Shown: one piece after another, positions 25,708-34,441 of the stretch
How positions within the stretch are numbered: position 1 is the stretch's first letter
Layout of the letters: each line of letters begins with the position of its first letter
Assembly: GCA_934654835.1 (NCBI GenBank)
Contig: CAKUGY010000013.1
Span: 1 to 54,666 of the forward strand
Length of the DNA: 54,666 nt
Direction of reading: 5' to 3'
Origin: an uncultured Collinsella sp.
GTDB taxonomy: Bacteria; Actinomycetota; Coriobacteriia; Coriobacteriales; Coriobacteriaceae
Translations under genes and position numbers: made by a program
Notes under the pieces: model-generated
What the model saw: the letters and a program-made list of their open reading frames with translations, nothing else
The model's database searches: none
Told to the model about the DNA's origin: nothing

Positions 25708-27552
25708 CTAGACCTCCTTGGTCGTTGAACTCGTATCGGACGGCGCCTCGTTCGCCCCAGCAAAGGCGCGAGCTGCCGCGGCCCCACCGGCAAGCGGCGT
25801 CGCCGTCTGGGTTTTTGCGCGTCGCGGCGCCGCGACGGGAAGCTCAAAGGCAAAGCCCATCGCCAGCAAAAACCACGTGAGCGCGTATGTTGCAATTAAG
25901 GCGGCGACAAGGCCGCTCACTACGGCGCGCTGGGAAAACACAGCGCACGCAGCGGCGACCAGCACCGGAACCTCGCAAGCGGAAAGCGCTAGCGCGCCAT
26001 GTAGGAACCCCGCGCGGCGATCGTGCGACATGGCACCGGCGGCAATGCCCGCCACACCCGGCAGTGCCAACGCCAGCGCGGCGACGATGCCCGGCAGCTT
26101 CCCGGACCACACAAGCGGTCCCATGGCAACCGTCGCGCGAGCACCCGACACCAGCAGCGCCGCCGACACCACGACAGCAGCCCACAGCACGCCGCAGGCA
26201 ACCGTCGTGCCGATCATCACAGCGCGGCGGACCATGCGACCGGACGCATCCATGGGGCAGGGCGTGAGCGGCTCGCCGCGAAGCGAACGACCGACGTTTT
26301 GCGCGTAGTGATCGCAAAACGTCGTAAGCGCCGCCTCCACCGCAGCCGGCTCGGGACGATCTCCCTGGCTGCAGGACAGGCAGGCCATAATCACGTCGAA
26401 CAGCTGGGCATCGACAAACGCCAGCGCATCGCGCAGCTCCTCGGAGTCCGGCTCGAGCCCCAGCTGCTGGGCCTGTTCGGCGGCGGCAAGCGCCACATCG
26501 GGCTCACGCCGCAGCAGCTGGGTCAGGTCGCAACCGGGCGCATGGGCGCCAACGGGATAGTCGGGCCGCGTATCCATCTTGAGACGATAGGGGCTGGCGA
26601 TATCACGCGTCTTTTTGCGCGAACCCGAGGTGCCCGACGCGCCCGGCGCCACCTCGTACGGAGCGACGCCGGCGATGAGCTCATAGACCGTGCTCGCCGC
26701 GGCATACACGTCAATCGCCGGCGACATGCGCAAAACACGCAGGTCGGCGATATCGTCGGTGAGCATCTCGGGCGGAGCGTAGGCAACCGTCGCGCGGCGC
26801 AACGTTGCATAGCGCTCCGTAAACGACGCCTTGCCGCCGGTCCCCGCCACCGCAGAGGCGGGCTCGAGGGCAAGCGACGAACCAAAGTCGATCAGGCACA
26901 GGTCAAACGTGCCCTCGGCAAGTTGTTGGTCGAGCGACAGGCGTGCTGTGCGAACCATAATATTGGCCGGCGAGATGTCGCGATGGACAAAGCCCTCCCC
27001 CACCAGGCTCATGCGGCACAGCAGGTCGAACAGATCGCGACCCAGACGCGCCGCCACGAGCGGCGACAGGCGTTCGGCATCGTCCACGGCAAGCCGCTTA
27101 CGCAAGCGGGCGAGCGTCTCGCCCTCGACCCATTCCATAACGATCGCGGGCACGCCGTCGACCTCGCCCCATCCATACAGGCGGGGAAAGCCCTTGAGGC
27201 CCGAAAGGGCACGGTGGCATTCGTATTCCTCGCGAAAAGCCGCCTTAAACTTGGTGACCAGCGCCTCGTAGGCGGTGTCGTCGTCGAACTCGTCGCGCGT
27301 CGGCAAGATGAGCTGCTTGAGCGCCACGGCCTCGCCCTGGGCGTTGACGGCGCGCGTCACGCGGCCGATACCGCCACGGCGCATGGTGGCGTCGTCGGCA
27401 AACAGCATCGTAAAGCGGCGCAGATAGACGGGCAGCTCGTCCGAGCCCAGCGCGATGGCGGGCTCAAACCCGTCGACGCGCGCCAGGCGTAGGCCCACCA
27501 TGGGATCGCGGTCGAGCGCACTCGGGGCGGCAGAAACAAGACCGGTCATCAT
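25708..27552 (-). CDS. membrane Ser/Thr protein kinase-like protein with divergent catalytic loop
   Basis: 614 residues. The kinase domain covers about 50-420: RRGGIGRVTRAV as glycine loop, VALKQL with the ATP Lys, FVHRDISPANIMV catalytic loop, LIDFGSS metal site and VAYAPPEM activation segment. Several inserts enlarge the domain. The catalytic-loop Lys of the usual HRDxKPxN is Ser here, and DFG is followed by SS, so activity needs testing; Asp and Asn are kept. About five hydrophobic helices follow (about 440-590), then a short tail. There are no PASTA repeats. Its ATG overlaps the TGA of the upstream exported-protein gene (ATGA), and the FHA gene follows after three bases. The operon order suggests an envelope signal passed through kinase to FHA protein. 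Confidence 0.85.
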   Translation of the reverse strand: MMTGLVSAAPSALDRDPMVGLRLARVDGFEPAIALGSDELPVYLRRFTMLFADDATMRRGGIGRVTRAVNAQGEAVALKQLILPTRDEFDDDTAYEALVTKFKAAFREEYECHRALSGLKGFPRLYGWGEVDGVPAIVMEWVEGETLARLRKRLAVDDAERLSPLVAARLGRDLFDLLCRMSLVGEGFVHRDISPANIMVRTARLSLDQQLAEGTFDLCLIDFGSSLALEPASAVAGTGGKASFTERYATLRRATVAYAPPEMLTDDIADLRVLRMSPAIDVYAAASTVYELIAGVAPYEVAPGASGTSGSRKKTRDIASPYRLKMDTRPDYPVGAHAPGCDLTQLLRREPDVALAAAEQAQQLGLEPDSEELRDALAFVDAQLFDVIMACLSCSQGDRPEPAAVEAALTTFCDHYAQNVGRSLRGEPLTPCPMDASGRMVRRAVMIGTTVACGVLWAAVVVSAALLVSGARATVAMGPLVWSGKLPGIVAALALALPGVAGIAAGAMSHDRRAGFLHGALALSACEVPVLVAAACAVFSQRAVVSGLVAALIATYALTWFLLAMGFAFELPVAAPRRAKTQTATPLAGGAAAARAFAGANEAPSDTSSTTKEV

Positions 27553-28469
27553 AGGGCAATCGCCGCCACGTTGGTATTGAAGTTGTTGAGCGCGACATCG
27601 TCATCGCCGTAATGCCCAACCCATTGGCACAGATTGGTGTAGCAGCCCCATAGGTTGGCGTACTGCCGGTACCACTTTGACTTGGGAGAAAACCTCTGCC
27701 GGCCAAACTCGGCACGGATGACAAACATATCGTTGGCGAGACTATCGCACGGCCCGGTATCGCCTGTTGCGTTATAGGTCGCAACCACGCTATTGGCCCG
27801 AGAGACATAGCCGTCGAGCATGTTGTACTTGGTCACGAGCCAACTGTGGATGCTTTCCTCCTCGGCAGCCGAAAGACCGCCGGAGTTCGCGTCACCACTG
27901 GTTCCACCGCTTGTCGAGCCACCACCCGTTGAGCCGCCGCCCGCGGACCCGCCGGAAGCAGAGCCCGAGCCGGAGCCACCACTCGAACTCGACGAACCAG
28001 AGCTTGAGCCAGACGAACCCGAACCGCCGGGTCTGTCCGTCTGCTGAGCGTCCTGACCCTTCTGCTGCTCAGCCTTGTTTACGACGGCCGAGACGCTGTT
28101 GTTGGAAAGTCGCTCGATGACCTTGGTATTGGTAAGCATGATGGTCTTGCCGTTGGCCAGCGTGACCTCGTTGTCCGGAGTCTCGGCACTATCTGCGTCG
28201 TCAACGCCAAACGCAACGTGCGCGACCACGGTCGCCCAGGCATATCCGGTTGTGGTCCCCAAATCGCTTTTGGCCTTGTGCCCCATGCGCAGCTCACGCG
28301 CGGCATGCGCCTGCACCATAGACGGCACCGTCACACCATAGGCGGAAACGCCGGCAACGACCAGCGCCAGCGAGCAGGACAGCAGCACATATGCCCGAGG
28401 CGCCAGGCCCAACCGGCGTCGCATGTGCACCGCGGCGCCATGCTTTTTCTGAGTGTCCCCGGGCCGCAT
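27549..28469 (-). CDS. exported or membrane-anchored protein with Gly/Ser-rich linker
   Basis: 306 residues, unrecognised. A single N-terminal hydrophobic helix (about 25-47, YVLLSCSLALVVAGVSAYGVTV) after basic residues should anchor or export it. A first outer segment (about 50-125) precedes a long Gly/Ser linker (about 135-185). The C-terminal domain (about 186-306) is rich in Trp, Tyr, Asn and Cys (NLWGCYTNLCQWVGHYGDDD) and is probably disulfide-containing. The start has GGAGGAG upstream. It is first in a three-gene operon with a membrane kinase and an FHA protein, so it is a good candidate for the sensor or effector. No family could be named. Confidence 0.75.
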   Translation of the reverse strand: MRPGDTQKKHGAAVHMRRRLGLAPRAYVLLSCSLALVVAGVSAYGVTVPSMVQAHAARELRMGHKAKSDLGTTTGYAWATVVAHVAFGVDDADSAETPDNEVTLANGKTIMLTNTKVIERLSNNSVSAVVNKAEQQKGQDAQQTDRPGGSGSSGSSSGSSSSSGGSGSGSASGGSAGGGSTGGGSTSGGTSGDANSGGLSAAEEESIHSWLVTKYNMLDGYVSRANSVVATYNATGDTGPCDSLANDMFVIRAEFGRQRFSPKSKWYRQYANLWGCYTNLCQWVGHYGDDDVALNNFNTNVAAIAL

Positions 28470-28484
28470 GCGTTCTCCTCCAAC

Positions 28485-28509
28485 GAAAACACGCCGCTCA
28501 AAAGCGGCG
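28485..28509 (-). terminator. hairpin with T tract between recR and the exported-protein gene
   Basis: CGCCGCT-TTTG-AGCGGCG is followed on the minus strand by TGTTTTCG. It probably ends the ybaB-recR transcript. It lies only about 20 bases before the next start codon, so an attenuator role is possible. Confidence 0.6.
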
Positions 28510-28623
28510 CATTCATTCAAATCCTTATGTGAGTGTATCAGCGAACGCAAAAGGTTGCGCAACGAATGCGCAAATACGAGACACGAACGGAGGCATCCAC
28601 GCGATAAGCGGATGCAAAGCACG

Positions 28624-28639
28624 TTTGTTGTACAACAAA
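28624..28639. promoter_or_regulatory. 16-bp perfect palindrome, operator candidate
   Basis: TTTGTTGTACAACAAA lies in the gene-free stretch 28510-28705 upstream of the exported-protein operon. A related palindrome TTGCGCAA lies near 28554. A dimeric regulator site is likely. Confidence 0.55.
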
Positions 28640-28705
28640 TGCACGAACACCGGGGCAATTATGACCAGCCCGTGCGGAACCGCGCGGGGCAGACGGCCTC
28701 GATGC

Positions 28706-29302
28706 CTAGATCGCGCGACGGGCCTCGATGGCACGGCCAAGCGTGAGCTCGTCGGCATACTCCAGGTCGCCACCCACGGGCAGGCCACTCGCCAGGCGCG
28801 ACACTTCAACACCCAGCGGCTTGATGGTGCGGGCGAGGTAGCTCGCCGTGGTCTCGCCCTCGATATTAGGGTTGGTGGCGATAATGACCTCGTGGATATC
28901 CTCATGGCCCAAGCGTGCCAGCAGCTCGCGGATGTGCAGCTGCTCGGGGCCGATCTTGTCCATGGGGCTGATCACGCCGCCCAACACGTGGTATAGCCCG
29001 TGATAGCTGCCCGTGCGCTCGATCGCCTGGACATCGCGCGGCTCGCCCACCACGCAGATGCGGGTGGTGTCGCGCATCGGGTCCTGGCAGATGGAGCACT
29101 CGTCGGCCGTAGCATAGTTAAAGCAGCGGCTGCAAAAATGCACTTCCTGCTTAACCTCCAGAATGGCCTCGGCCAAGCGACGGGCCTCCTCGGCATCGGC
29201 CTCGAGCAGGTAATAGGCGATGCGCTGGGCCGACTTGGGACCGATGCCCGGCAGGCGGCCTAGCTCATCGAGTAGTTTTTGCAGGCTATGGTTGGCACTC
29301 AT
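28706..29302 (-). CDS. recR: recombination mediator RecR
   Basis: 198 residues, normal length. RecR works with RecF/RecO to load RecA at gaps. The helix-hairpin-helix LGRLPGIGPKSAQRIAYYLL starts the protein. A zinc finger follows: CSRCFNYATADECSICQDP. The Toprim domain has ICVVGEPRDVQAIE and VIIATNPNIEGETTASYLA. The C-terminal Walker-like RLASGLPVGGDLEYADELTLGRAIEAR is diagnostic. The start at 29302 has no clear ribosome-binding site. It lies 13 bases beyond the ybaB stop, so translation may be coupled. Confidence 0.97.
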   Translation of the reverse strand: MSANHSLQKLLDELGRLPGIGPKSAQRIAYYLLEADAEEARRLAEAILEVKQEVHFCSRCFNYATADECSICQDPMRDTTRICVVGEPRDVQAIERTGSYHGLYHVLGGVISPMDKIGPEQLHIRELLARLGHEDIHEVIIATNPNIEGETTASYLARTIKPLGVEVSRLASGLPVGGDLEYADELTLGRAIEARRAI

Positions 29303-29315
29303 ATATATGCGCGTC

Positions 29316-29636
29316 TTAGAACGGCATGCCCGGGATGTTGAGGCCGCCGGTGATGGCGCCCATCTGCTTGTTGGCAAGCTCGTTGACGCCGCGAACGGCC
29401 TCGTTGACGGCAGCCATGATCATGTCCTGCAACATATCGACGTCCTCGGGGTCGAGCGCATCGGGATCGATGGTGAGGTTGACGAGCTCCATCTCGCCGT
29501 TGACGGTCACCTTGACCATGCCGCCGCCGGCAGAGGCGTCGACGGTCTGGGACTTGAGGTTCTCCTGCGCGGCGGCAAGCTGCTCCTGCATCTTGCGGGC
29601 CTGCTTCATCATCTGCTGCATGTTCATACCGGCCAT
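29316..29636 (-). CDS. ybaB: YbaB/EbfC nucleoid-associated protein
   Basis: 106-residue DNA-binding protein, typical length. The N-terminal coiled-coil MQQMMKQARKMQEQLAAAQENL, the central VDASAGGGMVKVTVNGEMELVNLTIDP and the tail EAVRGVNELANKQMG are family hallmarks. AAAGGAG lies five bases before the start codon. It precedes recR, as in most bacteria. Here dnaX, its usual upstream partner, is separated by an ATPase gene and a small membrane-protein gene. Confidence 0.95.
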   Translation of the reverse strand: MAGMNMQQMMKQARKMQEQLAAAQENLKSQTVDASAGGGMVKVTVNGEMELVNLTIDPDALDPEDVDMLQDMIMAAVNEAVRGVNELANKQMGAITGGLNIPGMPF

Positions 29637-29756
29637 GATGGCTCCTTTACGCGCGGCCGCGCAACGAGCTGCAAGGGCAGCCGGGACGCGGCGGGACTTT
29701 CAAACTCAAAAATCGTACCACGGCGCGGGCCAAGCGAGCGGGGCGGACACGCCACC

Positions 29757-31163
29757 TCAGTCGATATACATGTCCTCGAGCGCGACAATTCGCCAATCTT
29801 CGCGCGCGGCGAGCTTCTTTTTCGTGGCGGCGCTCACGTCATGCTTGCAGAACAGCATGAAATGAGAGGCGGCGTATCCCTTTACCAGGCCACGCTTGCT
29901 TTCGAGGTCGTCAATCTCTGCTGTCTCGTCAAACGACTCCCTATATTTGCACTCGCCGATTACCAGACACTTGGAAACTCGATCTGCGGCCAGGACATCA
30001 ATATCATCTTGAGCCCGTTTGGCTGAATTCGTCCCCCACCACGACGACACCGCCGTCGCCGGAATTGGCAACTTGCCCTGTTTTGCCTGCTCAACCATCC
30101 ATTCGGCACATAACGCCTCGAACCGATGGCCCAGGTATTCGTTCAGCTGCTCTTCTGGAAGCGCGTTGACGACCGCTCGCCCCAAACCCGCCTCGATATC
30201 GGACGAGTACGGCATGACAAACCGGAACCAAAACGCATAGCACGGCTCGGAAAGTCGGTAGATTCCGCGCTTGCTGGTTTCGATGTTCTCGCCAAACGGA
30301 ACGGCCTTTTCGATAATTCCCACCGATTCCAACGCCCTGAGATAGCGAGGCAGTGTTGTCTGGGCAACACCCACGCGGTCGGCGATCTGCTTCGCGCGGT
30401 TTGCACCGGCAGCCACGGCTCGCAAAATCGAGTTATATATTGCCGGCTCCTGGAACTCCTGACGAATCAGGCCCTCCGGTTCGCCATATAGAAACCCCAT
30501 GGGATCGAAGTAAAGGCGTGCCAGATTCTCCTTGAGCCCCGCGCTCGGATCCAGCTGCTGCAGATAGTACGGAACACCGCCGAAGCAGCCATAGAATTTA
30601 AAGGCATCTTGAGCGCTCAGACCCGAGAGCATCTTGGCCGCATCTTTGAATCCAAGGTCGCGCACCTTGATTTGAGCCGTGCGCCGGCCAAACAGAGGGC
30701 TTTTACGTCCCAGCACATTGCTTTCCATAAAACCCTGGTTGCTGCCGCAAAGAATGAGAAAAGCGTCCGTTTCCTTAAATGCCCTATCGATGGCGACCTG
30801 GAAAATCGAAGGCAGCGCCTCGTTGCGCATCGCCGCATAGGGAAACTCGTCAAACACGAAAATGAACCGCTCGGTGCGCGCCCGATCGGCGACGAAAGAC
30901 AGCGCATCAGTCCAAGACAAAAATCCGCCAAGCGATGCGGGAAGATTAAAAAAGCTAGCGATAGCGCGATTAAAATCCGCAAGATTGTCGGCATCGCTTT
31001 GCTCGAGCGCAGTAAACGAGAGCGTCCGTTTACCGCGGCAGAACTCGTTGATCAGCGTCGTCTTTCCCACGCGCCGGCGACCATACACGACGGCCATCTG
31101 AAATGAACGCTGCTCATAAAGGGATTCGAGTTTTGCAAGCTCTGCTTCGCGACCGACAAACAT
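29757..31163 (-). CDS. archaeal-type AAA ATPase with DUF234 C-terminus
   Basis: 468 residues. The ATPase domain shows FVGREAELAKLESLYE, Walker A VVYGRRRVGKTTLINEF (about residues 25-41), Walker B FIFVFDEFPYAA and LILCGSN. A winged-helix region follows (about 255-325, AKQIADRVGVAQTTLPRYLRALESVGIIEKAVPFG). The C-terminal DUF234 part holds DDIDVLAADRVSKCLVIGECKY, like a restriction-nuclease-fold core. Such genes are widespread accessory ATPases of unknown role. CAGGAG lies six bases before the ATG. Upstream palindromic TTATGCAAG sites suggest self-regulation. It breaks the conserved dnaX-ybaB-recR order, implying insertion. Confidence 0.88.
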   Translation of the reverse strand: MFVGREAELAKLESLYEQRSFQMAVVYGRRRVGKTTLINEFCRGKRTLSFTALEQSDADNLADFNRAIASFFNLPASLGGFLSWTDALSFVADRARTERFIFVFDEFPYAAMRNEALPSIFQVAIDRAFKETDAFLILCGSNQGFMESNVLGRKSPLFGRRTAQIKVRDLGFKDAAKMLSGLSAQDAFKFYGCFGGVPYYLQQLDPSAGLKENLARLYFDPMGFLYGEPEGLIRQEFQEPAIYNSILRAVAAGANRAKQIADRVGVAQTTLPRYLRALESVGIIEKAVPFGENIETSKRGIYRLSEPCYAFWFRFVMPYSSDIEAGLGRAVVNALPEEQLNEYLGHRFEALCAEWMVEQAKQGKLPIPATAVSSWWGTNSAKRAQDDIDVLAADRVSKCLVIGECKYRESFDETAEIDDLESKRGLVKGYAASHFMLFCKHDVSAATKKKLAAREDWRIVALEDMYID

Positions 31164-31215
31164 TATGCACTCCTGAATTATGCAAGGTTGAATAATTCAT
31201 ACTTGCATAATATCG
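31161..31215 (-). promoter_or_regulatory. inverted TTATGCAAG sites upstream of the DUF234 ATPase
   Basis: On the coding strand TTATGCAAG and CTTGCATAA face each other across 15 bases, and a further TGCATAAT overlaps the start codon. The arrangement looks like an operator with an extra half-site, possibly bound by the winged-helix region of the ATPase itself. Confidence 0.6.
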
Positions 31216-31312
31216 CAAGCTAAACTTGGCAGAGCCGGAATCCGGCATTTCATGGGTGCCACTAAAACTAAATGCCGAACCACTGCTCGAGGCGGCGCAC
31301 ATGGCGGCGGGG

Positions 31313-31318
31313 TATAAT
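31313..31318 (+). promoter_or_regulatory. candidate -10 box for the small membrane-protein gene
   Basis: TATAAT in GGGGTATAATTTG lies about 35 bases before the start codon at 31353. No good -35 box is found 16-18 bases upstream. Confidence 0.45.
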
Positions 31319-31352
31319 TTGATTTCCATAGATAGCAATTTGGAGGTGCCCC

Positions 31353-31826
31353 ATGAATGCCCCCGACGTGCTCCAAAACATCCGCTCAAAACACCCCGTT
31401 GCATATTTGGTTCTCTATCTCTTTGTCGGCTGGGCATTGCTGGTTGTCATTACCCATGCTATAGCCTTTGGAGCAGAGCTGCTGATAGCCAGCTCGGACC
31501 AGCCCGTCGTCAAATGGGAAACAACCGATGAGTGCACCGACGGAACCCGAACCGTTTACTACAACAGTCCGTCCCTCTACCAAGAGTTCAGGGTCAAGAT
31601 AAAGGACTCCAAGATTGCCGATGCCGAACTAGGCGTTTTCTTGACAATCGGAGCAACCGTCAGCGCCGAGCAAGTCGAGTACACGGACAGCCATGCGACG
31701 TATCGTATCGACCTCAGCATCCTAGGCCGACCGTCACGCACCTGTCTGCTCGAATGCGACATACGCGGCACCACGTTACACATGTCCGAAACACAGATGC
31801 GCCCGGGCAAAGAAATCTCTTCTTGA
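31353..31826 (+). CDS. small single-pass membrane protein, unrecognised
   Basis: 157 residues. One membrane helix lies at about 17-43 (YLVLYLFVGWALLVVITHAIAFGAELL), followed by an outer beta-rich domain with three cysteines. I know no family for it. GGAGG lies seven bases before the ATG, and a TATAAT box precedes it. It faces the dnaX gene (convergent, 21 bases between stops) and is divergent from the DUF234 ATPase. It may belong with that ATPase as an inserted unit, or it may be an independent orphan. Confidence 0.72.
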   Translation: MNAPDVLQNIRSKHPVAYLVLYLFVGWALLVVITHAIAFGAELLIASSDQPVVKWETTDECTDGTRTVYYNSPSLYQEFRVKIKDSKIADAELGVFLTIGATVSAEQVEYTDSHATYRIDLSILGRPSRTCLLECDIRGTTLHMSETQMRPGKEISS

Positions 31827-31847
31827 GCTGCATACCCGCCCGCGGAG

Positions 31848-34325
31848 CTACTCCACTGGCTTGAAGATGGTGGCTTGGCCGAAGACGCTACGGATAAGGG
31901 CTTTGGCCTCGTCCTCGGTCTGCGGGATGCTGGGAGCTGCGCCTTGGTGACCAAAGGGGCTACCGGCGCCGGGATTGGACTCCCAGGGAGCCGCGGGGGC
32001 GTCGTCGCCTGCGGGGGCAGGCGCCGCAGCTGCGGAGGCCGCTGCGGCAGGTTTGGACGCCGGAGCCGCGCCGGGCACGTCGAACGGGGGCAGATCGTCC
32101 CCGCTCGCATCGCCGGCAAAACCGCCGACCATAGCATCGTCGTAGGGCACCTGCTCGGATTCCCACGGCGCGGGCTGCGCGGCAGGCTGAGATTTGGGAG
32201 AGACAGAGCGCTCGGGCGCACGGGGCGCGGGCTCCGTCGGGAGCTTGCCCGTGGCGGGAGCGCCGGCGGGATTATCTGAGCGCAACCACGGAGCCTTGCC
32301 CAGGTCGGACGACTTGGGCGCGGGCGCAGCGGCAGCATGTTTTGGCGTAACGGGCTTAGGCGCCGACGGGGTCGGTGCCGCTACCGGTGCCGTTTGCTGC
32401 TGCGGCGCGCTGACGCTCGAGGATGCAGGGGCCGCCGAGGACACGGGTTGCGGGTCCGCAGATGCCGCAGCCCGTGCAGATGGAGAATGCTCCTCATGTT
32501 GAGGAGCCGGCGTGCCACCCCCATCCAGGACATAGTCGACGGTACGACGACCGAAGACCGCGCAGACCGTCGGCAGGACCACCGACTGCGTGTCGGCGCG
32601 ACCGAGCATCTTGATGGCAAAGGTCGAGCCCGCGGGGAACGAGACCGTGAGCTTGGAGCCGTCATCGGCCGTGGCGCGAGCGTTGAGCAGCAGGCCTGCA
32701 TAGGAAGCCTGACGAGCCTTGACGCGCTCGACGACCTCGGTCCATTTGCGCTGGAGCTCGCCAGCGTCCTCGACCGCGGGGGTCTCGGCAGCACCGGCGG
32801 CGGCAACCTGGGCGGCGTTATTGGGTTTAGGCGCGGGCGTCGACACGGGCGATGCGGCAGGCATGGAAGCCGGAGCCGCAACGGGTTGAGAAGCCGGCGC
32901 CGGCTGAGACGCAGGCGTCGCAGGCTTGGAGACCTGCGTGGACGCGGGCTTAGGCGCAGGCTGGGCCGCGGGGGCAGCCGCGGCGCCACGGTCCCAAGGC
33001 ATGCCGCCCTGGTGCGCGGACGTAGCGGCAGGAGCGGTCGCCGCCGGGGCAGCAGCCCGGGCACCCGAGATCAGCGTCGGCTGCTGCATCGCCGCAGGTG
33101 CCGCCGGGGCAGCCTGAGCAGCAGCAACGCTCGCCGGCACGGCGCCGCTAGCGACCATAGCCTCCAAGCGAGCCACGCGCTCGGCCAAAGCCTCAATCGT
33201 CAGGTCGGCCTCGGGACGTGCCAGGCGGGTGCAGGCGATCTCGAGCACCAGGCGCACGTCACTCGCGCCCCTCATCTCCAGCGCGGCATCGTCGAGCACC
33301 GTCAGCACACGGGCCAGGCGGTCGGCAGGATGCTCGCCAAAGGCAGCGGCCTCGGCAGCGAGTGCCTCGGCCTGCTCGGCCCCGCCCTCAAACAGCTCGG
33401 CGCGGGCGCCGGCAACGCAGGCCACGTACACGTCGCGCACGTGCGCCACCAGATCGCGCGTCAGCTCCAGCAGGTCGTTGCCTTCCTCGACCTGCGCACG
33501 GATGAGCCCATAGAGCTCGGCAATATCACGCTCGGCAATAGCATGGGCAAACTCGCCCAAAATCTGGTCCGAGACCTCGCCCAAAAGCGAGCGGGCATCG
33601 TCCGCATGCACGGCGCCGTTGCCAAAAACGCTCAGCTGCTCCAGCGTGGAAAGCGCGTCGCGCATGCCACCCTTGGCATGACGCGCCACGATGGCCAGCG
33701 CCTCGTCGTCGTAATCGAAACCCTCCTGCTCGCACACGTAGGACAGGCGATGCTCAATATCCTCGTTGCCGATGCGATGGAAATCGAAGCGCTGGCAGCG
33801 CGAGAGGATGGTCTCCAAGATCTTTTGCGGATCGGTGGTGCACAGCACAAAGATCACGTGTGCCGGCGGCTCCTCGAGCGTCTTGAGCAGCGCATTGAAC
33901 GCCGCCGTCGTGAGCATGTGGACCTCGTCGATGATATAGATCTTGTACTTGCCGCGCACCGGGGCAAAGTTGACGGAGTTGATGATCTCCTCGCGCACGT
34001 TGTCCACACCGGTGCGGGAAGCGGCATCAAGCTCGTAGACATCGGGGTGGTTGCCCTCGGCGATGAGCTCGCACTCCTCGCAGGTGCCGTCGGGCATGCA
34101 GCCGCTCGCACCCTCGGCGCGCGCAGCCTCGGCATTGCGGCACAGCAGCGCCTTGGCAAGGATACGCGCCATGGTGGTCTTACCCGTGCCGCGCGGACCG
34201 CAGAACAGGTAGGCATGGGACAGGCGTCCCTCGGTAATAGCGTGCTCGAGCGTCGAGACGATGTGCTGCTGGCCCACCACGGAGTCGAAGGTGAGCGGGC
34301 GATACTTTCGGTACAACGATTCCAT
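31848..34325 (-). CDS. dnaX: DNA polymerase III subunit gamma/tau
   Basis: 825-residue clamp-loader ATPase. Domain order: AAA+ core MESLYRKYRPLTFDSVVGQQHI, Walker A CGPRGTGKTTMARILAKAL (residues 43-61), zinc-binding Cys set (CRNA...CMPDGTCEEC), Walker B KIYIIDEVHML, sensor region LCTTDPQKILETILSRCQRFDFHRI and the lid domain. From about 400 on, the chain is Ala/Pro-rich and low in complexity. A small globular piece lies in the middle (about 555-650, KWTEVVERVKARQASYAGLLL...), then another Pro/Ala tail. This long tau tail should bind polymerase and helicase. I chose 34325 because the conserved N-terminus starts there. No poly-A slippery site stands out, so a separate gamma form is not evident. 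Confidence 0.96.
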   Translation of the reverse strand: MESLYRKYRPLTFDSVVGQQHIVSTLEHAITEGRLSHAYLFCGPRGTGKTTMARILAKALLCRNAEAARAEGASGCMPDGTCEECELIAEGNHPDVYELDAASRTGVDNVREEIINSVNFAPVRGKYKIYIIDEVHMLTTAAFNALLKTLEEPPAHVIFVLCTTDPQKILETILSRCQRFDFHRIGNEDIEHRLSYVCEQEGFDYDDEALAIVARHAKGGMRDALSTLEQLSVFGNGAVHADDARSLLGEVSDQILGEFAHAIAERDIAELYGLIRAQVEEGNDLLELTRDLVAHVRDVYVACVAGARAELFEGGAEQAEALAAEAAAFGEHPADRLARVLTVLDDAALEMRGASDVRLVLEIACTRLARPEADLTIEALAERVARLEAMVASGAVPASVAAAQAAPAAPAAMQQPTLISGARAAAPAATAPAATSAHQGGMPWDRGAAAAPAAQPAPKPASTQVSKPATPASQPAPASQPVAAPASMPAASPVSTPAPKPNNAAQVAAAGAAETPAVEDAGELQRKWTEVVERVKARQASYAGLLLNARATADDGSKLTVSFPAGSTFAIKMLGRADTQSVVLPTVCAVFGRRTVDYVLDGGGTPAPQHEEHSPSARAAASADPQPVSSAAPASSSVSAPQQQTAPVAAPTPSAPKPVTPKHAAAAPAPKSSDLGKAPWLRSDNPAGAPATGKLPTEPAPRAPERSVSPKSQPAAQPAPWESEQVPYDDAMVGGFAGDASGDDLPPFDVPGAAPASKPAAAASAAAAPAPAGDDAPAAPWESNPGAGSPFGHQGAAPSIPQTEDEAKALIRSVFGQATIFKPVE

Positions 34326-34441
34326 GGGTGCTCCCCCGGGTATACTGAGTCTTGTTGCCGCGGCGGCCATACGGTCGCACGGCATACTGCATTCCATAAT
34401 AACCCGTACGGCGAGCCCGCCGCGATAGGAGTCCAAAGAGC

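Noticed and set aside
27549..27552. Frameshift between exported protein and kinase
   Set aside because: The overlap is a normal ATGA stop-start coupling, and each protein is complete.
31848..34325. Programmed frameshift in dnaX producing gamma
   Set aside because: I found no A-rich slippery heptamer followed by a stop in the expected part of the gene.
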